Assembly: GCF_900167475.1 (NCBI RefSeq)
Contig: NZ_LT796768.1
Span: forward strand, 1,984,001 to 2,048,000
Length of the DNA: 64,000 bases
Source: Aeromicrobium choanae
GTDB lineage: Bacteria > Actinomycetota > Actinomycetes > Propionibacteriales > Nocardioidaceae
Direction of reading: 5' to 3'
The notes below the pieces were generated by a model. The model was not told the origin of the DNA and did not search any database. It saw only the letters and a list, made by a program, of their open reading frames with translations. Positions 55,553 through 64,000 of the stretch are shown one piece after another (position 1 is the stretch's first letter; each line of letters begins with the position of its first letter). The position numbers were made by a program, and so were the translations under genes.

Positions 55553-56419
55553 ATGGAGAGCCCCCGGCCGCACAGCGACTTCATCCTGACCTTCGCCTGC
55601 CCCGACCGGGTCGGCATCGTCGCGGCGATCGCATCGACGCTGGCGCAGGACGGCTGGACGATCACCGAGAGCCAGCAGTACGCCGATCCCGACACCCTGC
55701 ACTTCTTCATGCGCGTGCGCTTCGCGGCCGATCGCGACGTCGAGCTCGAGGTCATGCGCGCGACGCTCGCGCCGGTGCTCGAGCCGTTCGACATGGACTG
55801 GGACCTGCACGACGCCACCGCGCCCCTGCGTGTCGTCGTGATGGTGTCCAAGCAGGGCCACGTCCTGAACAACCTGCTCTTCCACGCGCGCCAGGGCCAG
55901 CTGCCCGTCGAGATCGTTGCGGTCGTGTCGAACCACCCCGACTGGCGCGACACCGTGGAGTGGCACGGCATCGAGTTCCACCAGATTCAGGTCACCCCCG
56001 AGACCAAGCGCGACACCGAGCAGTTCGTGATCGACCTGATGGACAGCCGCGGCGCCGAGGCGCTCATCCTGGCGCGCTACATGCAGATCCTCACCGACCA
56101 GATGTGCCGCGACGTGCACGGCCGGGCCATCAACATCCACCACTCGCTGCTGCCCAGCTTCAAGGGCGCCCGCCCGTACGAGCAGGCCCACCGTCACGGC
56201 GTGAAGGTCATCGGCGCCACGGCGCACTACGTGACGGCCGACCTCGACGAGGGGCCGATCATCGAGCAGGACTTCCGTCGCGTCGACCACCGCTCGTCGG
56301 CGGCCGAGCTGGCGGCCATGGGCCAGGACCTCGAGGCCCGGGCCCTGGTGAGCGCGGTGCGCGCCCACGCCGAGCACCGGGTGCTGCTGAACGGCATGAA
56401 GACGGTCGTCTTCGACTGA
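55553..56419 (+). CDS. purU: Formyltetrahydrofolate deformylase
   Basis: 288 residues. The N-terminal ACT domain (FILTFACPDRVGIVAAIAS) is followed by a formyltransferase-fold domain with INIHHSLLPSFKGARPYEQA and HYVTADLDEGPII, the Asn/His/Asp catalytic set. It hydrolyses 10-formyl-THF to formate and THF, supplying one-carbon units. ATG 55553 lies 12 bp after the antiporter; a weak GACGAT box precedes it at 6 nt. It relates to the folate and purine genes elsewhere in the window. Confidence 0.93.
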   Translation: MESPRPHSDFILTFACPDRVGIVAAIASTLAQDGWTITESQQYADPDTLHFFMRVRFAADRDVELEVMRATLAPVLEPFDMDWDLHDATAPLRVVVMVSKQGHVLNNLLFHARQGQLPVEIVAVVSNHPDWRDTVEWHGIEFHQIQVTPETKRDTEQFVIDLMDSRGAEALILARYMQILTDQMCRDVHGRAINIHHSLLPSFKGARPYEQAHRHGVKVIGATAHYVTADLDEGPIIEQDFRRVDHRSSAAELAAMGQDLEARALVSAVRAHAEHRVLLNGMKTVVFD

Positions 56420-56421
56420 GA

Positions 56422-56439
56422 CCCGCCGCGGGAGGCGGG
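56422..56439. terminator. Short terminator between purU and the AI-2E-type gene
   Basis: CCCGCC-GCGGGA-GGCGGG, with an outer CTGAG/CTCAG pair (56416-56420 and 56446-56450), lies between convergent genes. Confidence 0.5.
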
Positions 56440-56447
56440 CCGCTCGC

Positions 56448-57620
56448 TCAGGTGTCGCGTTCCTCTGCACTCGACGCGTCGGCGTCGGCGTCGAGGTCGG
56501 CCACGGTGGGTGCCGTGAGCGCCGCCACCGGATCACCCCCGGCGGTCAGGGCGGCGTCGATCCGCTCGTTGGCGTAGCGCAGGATCTCGGCGATCGTGGC
56601 CGTCACGGGCACCGCGAGGAACGCGCCCGTGATGCCGAAGATCGAGCCGCCGGCGGTGACGGCCATCAGCACGACGGCCGGGTGCAGGTTCATGCTCTTG
56701 CCCTGCAGCATCGGCGAGAGCACGTTGCCCTCGAGCTGCTGCACGGCGACGATCACGGCCAGGATGATGAGGGCGTCCCGCGGGGAGTTGGTCACCAGGG
56801 TCACCAGCACGGCGATCGCGCCACTGGCGAACGCACCAACGATCGGGATGAACCCGCCGATGAAGGTGATGACGGCGAGCGGCACCCACAGCGGCTGGCC
56901 CACGATCGCCAGCGCGGCGCCGATCAGCACGGCGTCGATGAACGACACGAGCGCTTGGGTGCGGATGAAGCCGCCGAGGGTGTTCCAGGCCCGGTAGAGC
57001 ATCTCGCGCAGGTGGCCGCCGACGCGGTGGCCGCCGAGGCGCTCGACCCACGGCAGGAAGCGGTGGCCGTCCTTGATGAACAGGAAGGTCAGGATCAGCA
57101 CCAGCACGGTGTTGAGGACCACGTTCGTGGCCACGCCGATCGTGGAGAGCACGCCGCTGCTGATGTCCCCGGCGCTGTTGCGCAGCCAGTCCTCGACCGA
57201 GTCGAGGGCGTTCGAGATCTGACCCGCCTCGATCGGCAGTGGCCCGTTCACGAGCCAGTCCTGAACCTCGCCGACGCCCTTCGCGGCACGATCGGCGATC
57301 TCGGGCGCCTCCTCCACGAGCTGGGGGATGAGGATCGAGAACAGGAAGCCGAGCGCCGCGAGGAACGCGAGCATCACGACGCCGGCCGCTGCGGCCGCGG
57401 GGACCCCGAGGTCACGCAGGCGCTTGGTCGGCGGGCCGAGCACGGTGGCGAACAGGATCGCCAGCGACACGGGGAACCAGATCATCCAGGTGCGTCCGAC
57501 GCCCCAGCCGAGCACGTACAGGGCGGCGGCGACGACGATGAGGCGCAGGCCCCAGCGCTGGAGCACGACGAAGCCCTGGTCGATCATCACGGCCCGGTCG
57601 CGGATGCGTGTCTCTGTCAC
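56448..57620 (-). CDS. AI-2E family transporter
   Basis: 390 residues. About eight membrane helices are arranged with the PF01594 layout, including FLFIKDGHRFLPW, FIGGFIPIVGAFASG and VQQLEGNVLSPMLQGKSMNL. Despite the name, these permeases often export other small molecules or ions. GTG 57620 is set by TAGGGT 6 nt upstream. The N-terminus is short, and the C-terminus ends in an acidic tail. Confidence 0.9.
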   Translation of the reverse strand: MTETRIRDRAVMIDQGFVVLQRWGLRLIVVAAALYVLGWGVGRTWMIWFPVSLAILFATVLGPPTKRLRDLGVPAAAAAGVVMLAFLAALGFLFSILIPQLVEEAPEIADRAAKGVGEVQDWLVNGPLPIEAGQISNALDSVEDWLRNSAGDISSGVLSTIGVATNVVLNTVLVLILTFLFIKDGHRFLPWVERLGGHRVGGHLREMLYRAWNTLGGFIRTQALVSFIDAVLIGAALAIVGQPLWVPLAVITFIGGFIPIVGAFASGAIAVLVTLVTNSPRDALIILAVIVAVQQLEGNVLSPMLQGKSMNLHPAVVLMAVTAGGSIFGITGAFLAVPVTATIAEILRYANERIDAALTAGGDPVAALTAPTVADLDADADASSAEERDT

Positions 57621-57632
57621 TCCGCAACCCTA
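57621..57632 (-). promoter_or_regulatory. Leaderless promoter of the AI-2E-type gene
   Basis: On the minus strand TAGGGT (plus 57627-57632), 6 nt, then GTG 57620. It overlaps the 3' end of ung. Confidence 0.55.
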
Positions 57633-58301
57633 TCCGGGCAGTTCCCAATCCACCGGCTCCGCGCCCTGGGCGGCCAGGGCGGCGTCGGCTCGGCTGAAGG
57701 GACGCGAGCCGAAGAACCCGCGCGATGCCGACAGCGGACTGGGATGGGCCGACTCGATCCGGGGCACGTCGCCCAGGCGCGACGCCAGCGACTGGGCGTC
57801 GCGGCCCCACAGGATCGCGACGAGCGGGCCACCGCGCTCGACGAGGGCGGCGATCGCGCGGTCGGTGACCGCCTCCCACCCGCGGCCGCGGTGGCTGGCG
57901 GCCTCGCCGGGTCGCACGGTCAGGCAGCGGTTGAGCAGCATGACGCCCCGGTCGGCCCACGCCGACAGGTCGCCGTGCGGCGCCGGCGCGATGCCGAGGT
58001 CGGCCTCGAGCTCGCGGTAGATGTTGGCCAGGCTGCGCGGCAGCGGCCGCACGTCGGGCCGGACCGAGAACGACAGGCCCATCGGGTGGCCGGGAGTCGG
58101 GTAGGGGTCCTGGCCCGTGACGAGCACCCGCACCTGCGCCAGGGGGGTGCGGAAGGCGCGGAAGATCGCGTCCGGCTCGGGCAGGTAGGTGCGGCCGGCG
58201 GCGACCTCGGCGCGCAGGAAGTCGCCCATCGCCGCGATCTGGGGTGCGACGGGCTCCATCGCCTCGGCCCAGTCCGGGGCCATCAGGTGCTCGAGGCTCA
58301 C
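57630..58301 (-). CDS. ung: Uracil-DNA glycosylase, family 1
   Basis: 223 residues. The water-activating loop [18 protein letters not shown] has catalytic Asp65. The uracil-binding [11 protein letters not shown] and the His loop [18 protein letters not shown] complete the Ung signature. It removes uracil from DNA for base-excision repair. GTG 58301 overlaps the stop of the upstream MFS gene as GTGA, so it is the second gene of that operon. Confidence 0.96.
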   Translation of the reverse strand: MSLEHLMAPDWAEAMEPVAPQIAAMGDFLRAEVAAGRTYLPEPDAIFRAFRTPLAQVRVLVTGQDPYPTPGHPMGLSFSVRPDVRPLPRSLANIYRELEADLGIAPAPHGDLSAWADRGVMLLNRCLTVRPGEAASHRGRGWEAVTDRAIAALVERGGPLVAILWGRDAQSLASRLGDVPRIESAHPSPLSASRGFFGSRPFSRADAALAAQGAEPVDWELPG

Positions 58302-59443
58302 TCGGGCTTCCTCAGCGCGGTGGGTGCGAGCGCGCTGGCGACGAGGCACAGCGCGAGCGGGACGAGGAAGGCCGTGGTGAGCGGCACCCAGTGGGTCAGC
58401 AGCCCGATGATCGAGGGACCGCTGAGCAGGGCCACGTAGCCCATGCCCGTGACCCGCGCGATGATCGCCGCGCCGTGGCGGGGGTCCACGTTGCCCGCCG
58501 CGCTGAAGAACTGGGGCACGCACCCCGCGAGCCCGATCCCGACCACCGCCCAGCCGAGGATGGCGATCGCCGGCGTGGGCGCGACGATCGCGATCGCCAG
58601 GCCGATCGCTCCCAGGATCGAGGCCCAGCGCACGAAGGGGCCCGGTCCGGTGACGACGACGATGCGGTCCACCACGAGCCGCGTGACGAACATCGTCGCG
58701 CTGAAGGCGCCGTAGGCGACCGCGGCCACGGCCTCGGTCGTGCCGAGCTCGTCGCGCAGGTGCACGGTGCTCCAGTCGTAGGCCACGCCCTCGGCGAGCA
58801 TCAGCGCGAACGCCAGCGCGCCGAGCAGCACGATCCGGGCGGTCCACGGCGGCCGCTCGAGGCCCTCCTCGCGATCCTGCACGTCGTGGTCGAGCAGGTG
58901 CGGCCGCACGAGCGCGACGAGCACGAGGCCCAGCAGCGCGAATACCAGGAAGTCCAGGGGCACGGGCCAGCCCAGCGCCAGCATGGTGCCGCCGAGGGCC
59001 GAGGCGATGAAGCCGCCGGCGGAGAACCACGCGTGGAACGAGGACATCACCGGCCGGCCGTACGCCCGCTCGACGGTGACCGCCTGGGCGTTCTGGGCCA
59101 CGTCGACGACGCCGTTGGTGGCGCCGAGGAGACCGAGCGCGGCGGCCAGCGTCCACACGTCGGTCGCCAGGCCCGGCAGCGGGAGGGACAGGCACATCAG
59201 CACGAGGGCGACCGTGACGGCGCGCGCGCTGCCGGTGCGGTCGACGAAGAAGCCGGCGGCCTGCATGCCCAGCCACGCGCACGCGCCCATCCACAGCAGC
59301 AGCGTGCCGAGGGTGGCCGCGGAGATCCCGGTGCGATCCATGACCACGGGGATGTGCACGATCCAGGCCCCGAGCAGGAAGCCGTTGGAGAACAGGAGGG
59401 TGGAGGTCGCCACCCGTGCTCGCCCGATCGTCGCTTCCACCAC
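58298..59443 (-). CDS. MFS transporter (YbjJ-like)
   Basis: 381 residues and twelve predicted helices. [19 protein letters not shown] opens the protein, with the MFS loop [12 protein letters not shown] between helices 2 and 3-type positions and a second-half repeat. Substrate unknown. GTG 59443 is chosen because TACACT lies 6 nt upstream; the frame remains open beyond it. It is co-transcribed with ung, which it overlaps by 4 bp. Confidence 0.85.
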   Translation of the reverse strand: MVEATIGRARVATSTLLFSNGFLLGAWIVHIPVVMDRTGISAATLGTLLLWMGACAWLGMQAAGFFVDRTGSARAVTVALVLMCLSLPLPGLATDVWTLAAALGLLGATNGVVDVAQNAQAVTVERAYGRPVMSSFHAWFSAGGFIASALGGTMLALGWPVPLDFLVFALLGLVLVALVRPHLLDHDVQDREEGLERPPWTARIVLLGALAFALMLAEGVAYDWSTVHLRDELGTTEAVAAVAYGAFSATMFVTRLVVDRIVVVTGPGPFVRWASILGAIGLAIAIVAPTPAIAILGWAVVGIGLAGCVPQFFSAAGNVDPRHGAAIIARVTGMGYVALLSGPSIIGLLTHWVPLTTAFLVPLALCLVASALAPTALRKPE

Positions 59444-59455
59444 GGCACGAGTGTA
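59444..59455 (-). promoter_or_regulatory. Leaderless promoter of the MFS-ung operon
   Basis: On the minus strand TACACT (plus 59450-59455), 6 nt, then GTG 59443. Confidence 0.55.
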
Positions 59456-59480
59456 GGAGGGCGTCGATGGGCCCGGCCGG

Positions 59481-59495
59481 TAGCATGGGCGGGTT
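59481..59495 (+). promoter_or_regulatory. Promoter of the plus-strand MFS gene
   Basis: TAGCAT at 59481-59486 lies 9 nt before GTG 59496; GGGCGGG between could serve as a ribosome site. Confidence 0.4.
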
Positions 59496-60746
59496 GTGTC
59501 TTCTGCCATCACCGACTACCGCCGCCTCTGGGGCGCAGCTGGATTCTCGTTCGTCGCGGTGGCGTTCCTGGGGCGCATCCCGCTCGCGATGAGCCAGATG
59601 GGCGTGCTGCTGCTCGTGGCCCAGTCCACCGGCAAGTACGGCATCGCCGGCGCCACGGCGGGCGCGCTCGCGGTCGCCAGTGCGATCGGCTCCCCGTTCT
59701 TCGGCGCGGCGGCCGACCGGGTCGGGCAGCGGCCCGTCGTGCTCACGCAGTCGATCCTCGGGTCGATCGGTCTCGTCGCGATCGTCGTCTGCTCCGACCG
59801 GGGCGTCTCCTCCGGGGCCCTCATCGCGGTCGCGGCGCTCACCGGCCTCGTGATGCCGCAGGTCGGCCCGCTGGCCCGCGTGCGGTGGCGACCGGTCCTG
59901 GCCCTGCGGGTCGACGAGGGCCGCATCCGCGAGTCCGAGGTCAACCGCTTCGTCGACCTGGCGTTCTCCTACGAGGGTGCGGGGGACGAGGCGTCCTTCG
60001 TGCTCGGCCCGGCGCTCGTCGGCATCCTCGGCGTGCTGGTCGGGGCCGACGGAGCGCTGCTGGCCGCCGCCGTGCTGCTGCTCGTCTTCGGCTCCTGGTT
60101 CGCCGTGCACCGCACCGCGGCGCTCGTGCCCCGCGGCAGCGAGCACGCGCCCACGCACGGCGTGAAGCTGTGGACCGCCGCGTTCATCGTGCTGGCGTTC
60201 GCCGTCTACCTCATGGGCACGTTCTTCGGCAGCATCCAGGCCGGCTCCACGGTCCTGGCCACCCAGCAGGGCCACCCTGACGTGGCCGGCCTCATCCACG
60301 CCGTCCTCGGCATCGGCAGCATGATCGCGGCACTGTCGCTCGCGGCCGTCCCGGTCAGCGTGCTCTACGCCACGCGCATGCTGTGGGCGTCCGGGGCGAT
60401 GGTCGCGCTGTCCCTGCCGCTGCTGCTCGTGCAGACGATCCCGCAGGTCGTCGCCGTGATCGCGGTGCTGGGCTTCGCGGTGGCGCCCTACCTGATCAGC
60501 GCGTTCGCGCTGGCCGGCCTCATCGTGCCGCCCGCGCGGATCGGCACGGCCATGACGTTCATGGCCGGCGCCACCGGCCTCGGCTACGCCACGGGCGCGT
60601 CGCTCGCCGGCCGCGCCGCCGACGGCGCGTTCGGCCCGTCGGGGCCCACCCCCGCCTTCGCCGTCACGATCGGGGCGATGGTGGTGGCGTTCGTGGTCTC
60701 GGTGGCCACGCAGCGGATCCTGCGCAACGCCCGCATCGTCTCCTGA
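59496..60746 (+). CDS. MFS transporter
   Basis: 416 residues, twelve helices. [13 protein letters not shown] is the helix 2-3 loop of the major facilitator family, with a second-half counterpart. A long cytoplasmic loop (about 130-165) carries charged residues. It lies divergent from another MFS gene with 52 bp between starts; the two are not close copies. Substrate unknown. Confidence 0.86.
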   Translation: MSSAITDYRRLWGAAGFSFVAVAFLGRIPLAMSQMGVLLLVAQSTGKYGIAGATAGALAVASAIGSPFFGAAADRVGQRPVVLTQSILGSIGLVAIVVCSDRGVSSGALIAVAALTGLVMPQVGPLARVRWRPVLALRVDEGRIRESEVNRFVDLAFSYEGAGDEASFVLGPALVGILGVLVGADGALLAAAVLLLVFGSWFAVHRTAALVPRGSEHAPTHGVKLWTAAFIVLAFAVYLMGTFFGSIQAGSTVLATQQGHPDVAGLIHAVLGIGSMIAALSLAAVPVSVLYATRMLWASGAMVALSLPLLLVQTIPQVVAVIAVLGFAVAPYLISAFALAGLIVPPARIGTAMTFMAGATGLGYATGASLAGRAADGAFGPSGPTPAFAVTIGAMVVAFVVSVATQRILRNARIVS

Positions 60747-60747
60747 G

Positions 60748-61335
60748 TCAGCGCCGCAGCGCGGCGGCCAGCCGGTCGCGGGCCTGCGGCCACTCGTCGT
60801 CGAGCATCGAGAACGTCACGGTGTCGCGCCAGGACCCGTCGTCGCGCGGCTTGTGCTTGCGCAGCACGCCCTCACGCTGCGCCCCGAGGCGGGCGATCGC
60901 CGCTTGTGACCGTTCGTTGCGGATGTCGGTGTGCCACACGACGCGGACGCAGCCGAGTTCGTCGAACGCGCGGGTGAGGAGCAGCAGCTTGGCCTCGGTG
61001 TTCAGGCCGTTGCGCCAGAAGCGACGACCGATCCAGGTGTGGCCGATCGCCACCGTGCGCAGCTCCGCGTCGACGTCGTAGAAGCACGTCATGCCGGCCA
61101 CCTCGCCGGTGCGCAGGTCGACCTGCGCCCACGGCACGAGCGCCGGGTTGGCCAGCGTGCGCTCGATCCGTGCGGCGGCCACCTCGGGCGTCATCACGTC
61201 CCACCCGCGCAGGTGCTCGAAGACGACGGGATCGTCACCGGCCGCGGCGAGGCTGGCGGCGTGATCGGGCCGGAGCGCCTCGAGCCGCACCAGGGTGCCG
61301 CTCAGCGTCGCCGGCGTGGTCCAGGGGTCGCTCAT
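60748..61335 (-). CDS. GNAT family N-acetyltransferase
   Basis: 195 residues of the RimJ/RimL-like type. [20 protein letters not shown] is the acetyl-CoA pyrophosphate loop (motif A), followed by [19 protein letters not shown]. It probably acetylates an amino-acid, peptide N-terminus or small amine. ATG 61335 lies 2 bp after the decarboxylase stop, so the gene ends that operon. It ends 1 bp from the convergent MFS gene. Confidence 0.9.
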   Translation of the reverse strand: MSDPWTTPATLSGTLVRLEALRPDHAASLAAAGDDPVVFEHLRGWDVMTPEVAAARIERTLANPALVPWAQVDLRTGEVAGMTCFYDVDAELRTVAIGHTWIGRRFWRNGLNTEAKLLLLTRAFDELGCVRVVWHTDIRNERSQAAIARLGAQREGVLRKHKPRDDGSWRDTVTFSMLDDEWPQARDRLAAALRR

Positions 61336-61337
61336 GG

Positions 61338-62747
61338 TCAGCGGGTCAGCCGGTCGAGGAAGGCGATCATCAGCGCCTCGCGGACGCGCGGGGGAGCGAC
61401 GTCGACGAGGGCGTTGACGGGGCCGAGCCGCTCGGGCACCGCGACCTGGCCACCCTCGCCGGCAAGGCCGGCCAGGGCGAGCAGGCCGTCGAAGGCCTCG
61501 TCGTCGAGCGTGTCCGGATCCAGGCCGGCCGCGGCCTCGGCCAGCAGCGGGTCGATCCGGATCGGGCCGGCGGCGGCGGCCGCCGCGACGGACTCGCGCA
61601 GCGCCTCCAGGAACTCGGGCACGGACGCGGCGGTGGCCGCCGAGATCGTCAGGTGCAGGTTGGCGGGCTCGTCGCCGAACCGCATCTGCGGCTGGACGAA
61701 CCAGCCGCGGTCGAGCATCAGGTCGCTGATCGTGAACGGGTCCACGGCGTCGTCGGTGCCCACCACGACGAGGGAGGTGTCGGGGCGCTCCACGAGGTGG
61801 AGGTGGTCGATGGCCTCGATGCCCTCGGCGAGCCGTCGGGTGCCGTCGAGGGTGCGCCGGACGAGGTCGCGGTAGCCCTCGTCGCCGATCAGCTGCACCA
61901 CGGCCCACGCGGCCGCCAGTGGTCCGCCCGACTTGGTGGACTGGGTGGTGGAGTTGAGCATCGTGTAGCCCGGCCAGTCGGCGTGCGCGAAGAACTGGGG
62001 GCGGCGCAGGGCGGCGTCGGCGTGCAGCAGCAGCGACACCCCCTTGGGCGTGTAGGCGTACTTGTGCAGGTCAACCGAGATGCTGGTGACCCCCGGCACG
62101 GCGAAGTCCCACGCGGGAGCGTCCGGGGTCCACGGGAGGATCCAGCCGCCGATGCACGCGTCCACGTGGAACCGCAGGCCGCGCTCGCGGGTGACGGCCG
62201 CGAGGTCCTCGACGGGGTCGATCACGCCATGGGCGTACGACGGCGTGGAGGCGGCCACCAGCACCACGCGGTCGCCGAGCCGGTCGATCGTCTCGGTCAT
62301 GGCGGCGACGTCGGCGCGATGGCCCGGGCCCACGGGCACGGTCACGAGCTCGACGCCGAAGTAGTGCGCCGCCTTCGCGAACGCGGCGTGGATCGTGGTG
62401 GGCACCACCATGGCCGGCCGCTCGACGCCGGCCGCGTCACGGGCGGTCTGCACGGCCAGCAGGATCGACTCGGTGCCACCCGACGTGACGGTGCCGACCA
62501 CCTCGTCGCCGCCGTGCAGCGCCGATCGGGCGAATCCGACGAGGTCGGACTCCATCGACAGCAGGCTCGGGAACGCGGTGGGGTCGAGGCCGTTCGTGGC
62601 GGCGTACATCGCGATCGCCTGCCGGGCCACCTCGTCGGCCTCCTCGAGGCCCGAGTCGTACACGTAGGCCAGGGTCCGGCCGCCGTGCGTGGGGAGGTCC
62701 CCCTGCCGGCGAGCGGCGAGCTCGGCCAGGATCTGGTCAGGTGACAT
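61338..62747 (-). CDS. PLP-dependent group II decarboxylase, sphingosine-phosphate-lyase-like
   Basis: 469 residues. The PLP lysine motif is SVDLHKYAYTPKG, close to that of sphingosine-1-phosphate lyases (HKYGYAPKG). TSGGTESILLAV and the HVDACIGGWILPW cofactor pocket are also present. It lacks the N-terminal membrane anchor of eukaryotic lyases, so it is a soluble enzyme. It may cleave or decarboxylate a phosphorylated amino alcohol or an amino acid; the substrate is unknown. ATG 62747 overlaps the upstream transporter by 11 bp, which suggests the substrate may be imported by it. Confidence 0.85.
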   Translation of the reverse strand: MSPDQILAELAARRQGDLPTHGGRTLAYVYDSGLEEADEVARQAIAMYAATNGLDPTAFPSLLSMESDLVGFARSALHGGDEVVGTVTSGGTESILLAVQTARDAAGVERPAMVVPTTIHAAFAKAAHYFGVELVTVPVGPGHRADVAAMTETIDRLGDRVVLVAASTPSYAHGVIDPVEDLAAVTRERGLRFHVDACIGGWILPWTPDAPAWDFAVPGVTSISVDLHKYAYTPKGVSLLLHADAALRRPQFFAHADWPGYTMLNSTTQSTKSGGPLAAAWAVVQLIGDEGYRDLVRRTLDGTRRLAEGIEAIDHLHLVERPDTSLVVVGTDDAVDPFTISDLMLDRGWFVQPQMRFGDEPANLHLTISAATAASVPEFLEALRESVAAAAAAGPIRIDPLLAEAAAGLDPDTLDDEAFDGLLALAGLAGEGGQVAVPERLGPVNALVDVAPPRVREALMIAFLDRLTR

Positions 62748-64000
62748 CGAGGCTCCTGAGGCGGTCGTCGAGGCGGTAGCCGCGCAGCAGCACGAGGCTG
62801 AGGGCGGCCAGGGCGGCGGGCAGCACCGAGAACCCGAGGGCGATCGCGAGGCGGGCGCTGTCGGGCTGGGTCACGGTGACGTCGCCGGTGGAGGACACGT
62901 AGCCGCCCGCGGTGAGCACGAGCGCGAAGATCCCCGGCCCGAGGGCCAGCCCCAGCGTCTCGCCCGCGGTCCACACGCCCGTGAAGACGCCGATGCGGTT
63001 CGAGCCGCTGCGCTGCGCGTCGTCGGCCGCGACGTCGGGCAGCATCGCCATGGGGAACACCTGGGCGCCGGCGTAGCCGATGCCCACGAGGGCGGCCGCG
63101 ACGTAGGTCAGGCCCGTCCACCCGGCATGGGCCGTCAGCAGGGCGGCCATGCCGACCACGAGGAACCCGGTGGCCAGTCCGTACCCCGACCGCTTGCCCC
63201 GCGTGGCCGCATACCGCTCCCACAGCGGCGTCACCAGCAGCGCCGGTCCGACGAAGGCCACGAAGAGGAATGTGTTGGCGGCGGCGCTGTCGAGCAGGTC
63301 GTCGGCGACGTAGGCCACGCCGGCGAGCACCGTGCCGATGGCCGCGGCCTGCACGACGAAGGTCAGCAGGACCGCGCGGAAGTCGGGGTTCGCAGCCACG
63401 AGCCGCAGCTGGTCGGCGAAGGTGCCGGCGGCGGTCTCGGTGGGGTGCTCGGGTGCGCCGCGGGTGCCCCACCACGACCCGAGCACGCCGAGCGCGATGA
63501 GCACCGCGACGTAGACGCCCATCGCGGCGTGACCGAGCTGGTCGGCCACGATCGGCGCGGTGGCGCCCGACAGCAGGATCGTCAGCGCCAGCACCACCAC
63601 GCGCCACGTCATGAGCCGCGTGCGCTCGGCGTAGTCCAGGGTCAGCTCGGCCGGCATCGCGACGTACGGCACCTGGAAGAACGCGTAGGCGCTCGCGCAG
63701 CCCAGGAAGGCCACGGCCACCCACGCGGCGGCGAGCGCGCTCGGCTCGGAGGGCCCGGCGAACATCACGGCGAAGAGCACCGCGAGCGTGAGGCCGGCGC
63801 GGACGAGGAACGGCCGGCGGCGACCCGCGGGATGGGTCGAGCGGTCGCTGATGCGCCCCGCGATCGGGTTGAGGACCACGTCCCAGGCCTTCGGGGCGAA
63901 GACCAGGACACCGGCCAGTGCCGCGCCGATGCCGATCTCGTCGGTCAGGTAGGGCAGCAGCAGCAGCCCGGGAACGGTGCCGAAGGTCCCGGTCGCGACA
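62737..64000 (-). CDS. MFS/GPH-type transporter, N-terminus beyond the window
   Basis: At least 421 codons. The frame is open to the right edge, so the start is missing. FAPKAWDVVLNPIAGRISDRS, with HPAGRRRPFLVRAG after it, is the GPH (sugar:cation symporter) and MFS loop signature. The remainder holds about eleven helices. It probably imports a sugar or organic cation with Na+ or H+. Its stop overlaps the start of the decarboxylase gene. Confidence 0.83.
   Translation of the reverse strand, partial: VATGTFGTVPGLLLLPYLTDEIGIGAALAGVLVFAPKAWDVVLNPIAGRISDRSTHPAGRRRPFLVRAGLTLAVLFAVMFAGPSEPSALAAAWVAVAFLGCASAYAFFQVPYVAMPAELTLDYAERTRLMTWRVVVLALTILLSGATAPIVADQLGHAAMGVYVAVLIALGVLGSWWGTRGAPEHPTETAAGTFADQLRLVAANPDFRAVLLTFVVQAAAIGTVLAGVAYVADDLLDSAAANTFLFVAFVGPALLVTPLWERYAATRGKRSGYGLATGFLVVGMAALLTAHAGWTGLTYVAAALVGIGYAGAQVFPMAMLPDVAADDAQRSGSNRIGVFTGVWTAGETLGLALGPGIFALVLTAGGYVSSTGDVTVTQPDSARLAIALGFSVLPAALAALSLVLLRGYRLDDRLRSLDVT

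Overview
The window is a strongly G+C-rich chromosomal segment of an actinobacterium. Gene content and order point to the Nocardioidaceae/Propionibacteriales side of the phylum (an Aeromicrobium- or Nocardioides-like genome), but the genus is an inference. Supporting signs are mycothiol biosynthesis (mshA), CarD, DUF3073, DUF3180, DUF2342 and DUF3516 proteins, SenX3-RegX3, GTG starts, and many TAnnnT -10 boxes lying 6-9 nt before a start codon (leaderless mRNAs). No prophage, insertion sequence, CRISPR array or plasmid gene is visible. Most of the window is core chromosome, with one accessory cell-surface island.

Layout. (1) 1-11077 keeps the gene order known from Mycobacterium: dacB end, a DUF3516 helicase, a DUF2342 zincin, tilS, hpt, ftsH, folE, folP, an added NTF2-like gene, folB, folK, DUF3180. 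(2) 11150-23881 is a cell-wall glycopolymer island: a TagE-like glycosyltransferase, two CDP-glycerol glycerophosphotransferase-type proteins, a long GT2 enzyme, an HNH/DUF222 gene inserted among them, and the complete dTDP-L-rhamnose pathway (rfbA, rfbB, fused rfbC-rfbD). (3) 23980-29516 has an SCP-like protein, a lipoprotein cyclophilin, an acyl-CoA synthetase, purF, purM and DUF3073. (4) 29632-36399 has an MMPL transporter, a branched-chain/aromatic amino-acid dehydrogenase, two SDRs, a sterol-desaturase-type membrane oxidase and a histone-H1-like protein. (5) 36426-42147 follows the mycobacterial Rv0486-Rv0491 region: mshA, ybjN-like, a DsbA-like protein, gpm, regX3, senX3, then phoU with a PHO-box-like repeat. 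(6) 42208-49455 is the lpqE-carD-ispF-cysS-rlmB neighbourhood, rearranged and without ispD, and holding a TetR/MpaB pair and a C39 peptidase. (7) 49537-64000 has a FAD-linked lactone/alditol oxidase coupled to an alanine-racemase-fold enzyme, a lipoprotein, tRNA-Thr, an MBL hydrolase, cupin and DUF488 genes, a Ca/Na antiporter, purU, an AI-2E-type permease, ung, MFS transporters, a GNAT enzyme and a sphingosine-phosphate-lyase-like decarboxylase.

How the genes work together. FolE, FolP, FolB and FolK make the pterin precursor of folate. PurF, PurM and PurU belong to purine and one-carbon metabolism and Hpt to purine salvage. RfbA, RfbB and RfbCD make dTDP-rhamnose, plausibly for the adjacent surface-polymer glycosyltransferases. 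SenX3-RegX3 and PhoU form a phosphate-sensing unit.

The regulatory DNA is the most distinctive part. It includes a family of long intergenic inverted repeats at gene ends (two copies are clearly the same element), a pair of mutually exclusive hairpins after rfbCD, two exact TGTGA-N6-TCACA Crp-type sites, a PHO-box-like direct repeat, and a 16-bp palindrome whose two halves are the -10 boxes of two divergent leaderless genes. I found no convincing wholly new multi-gene system; the repeat families and these promoters are the best leads.
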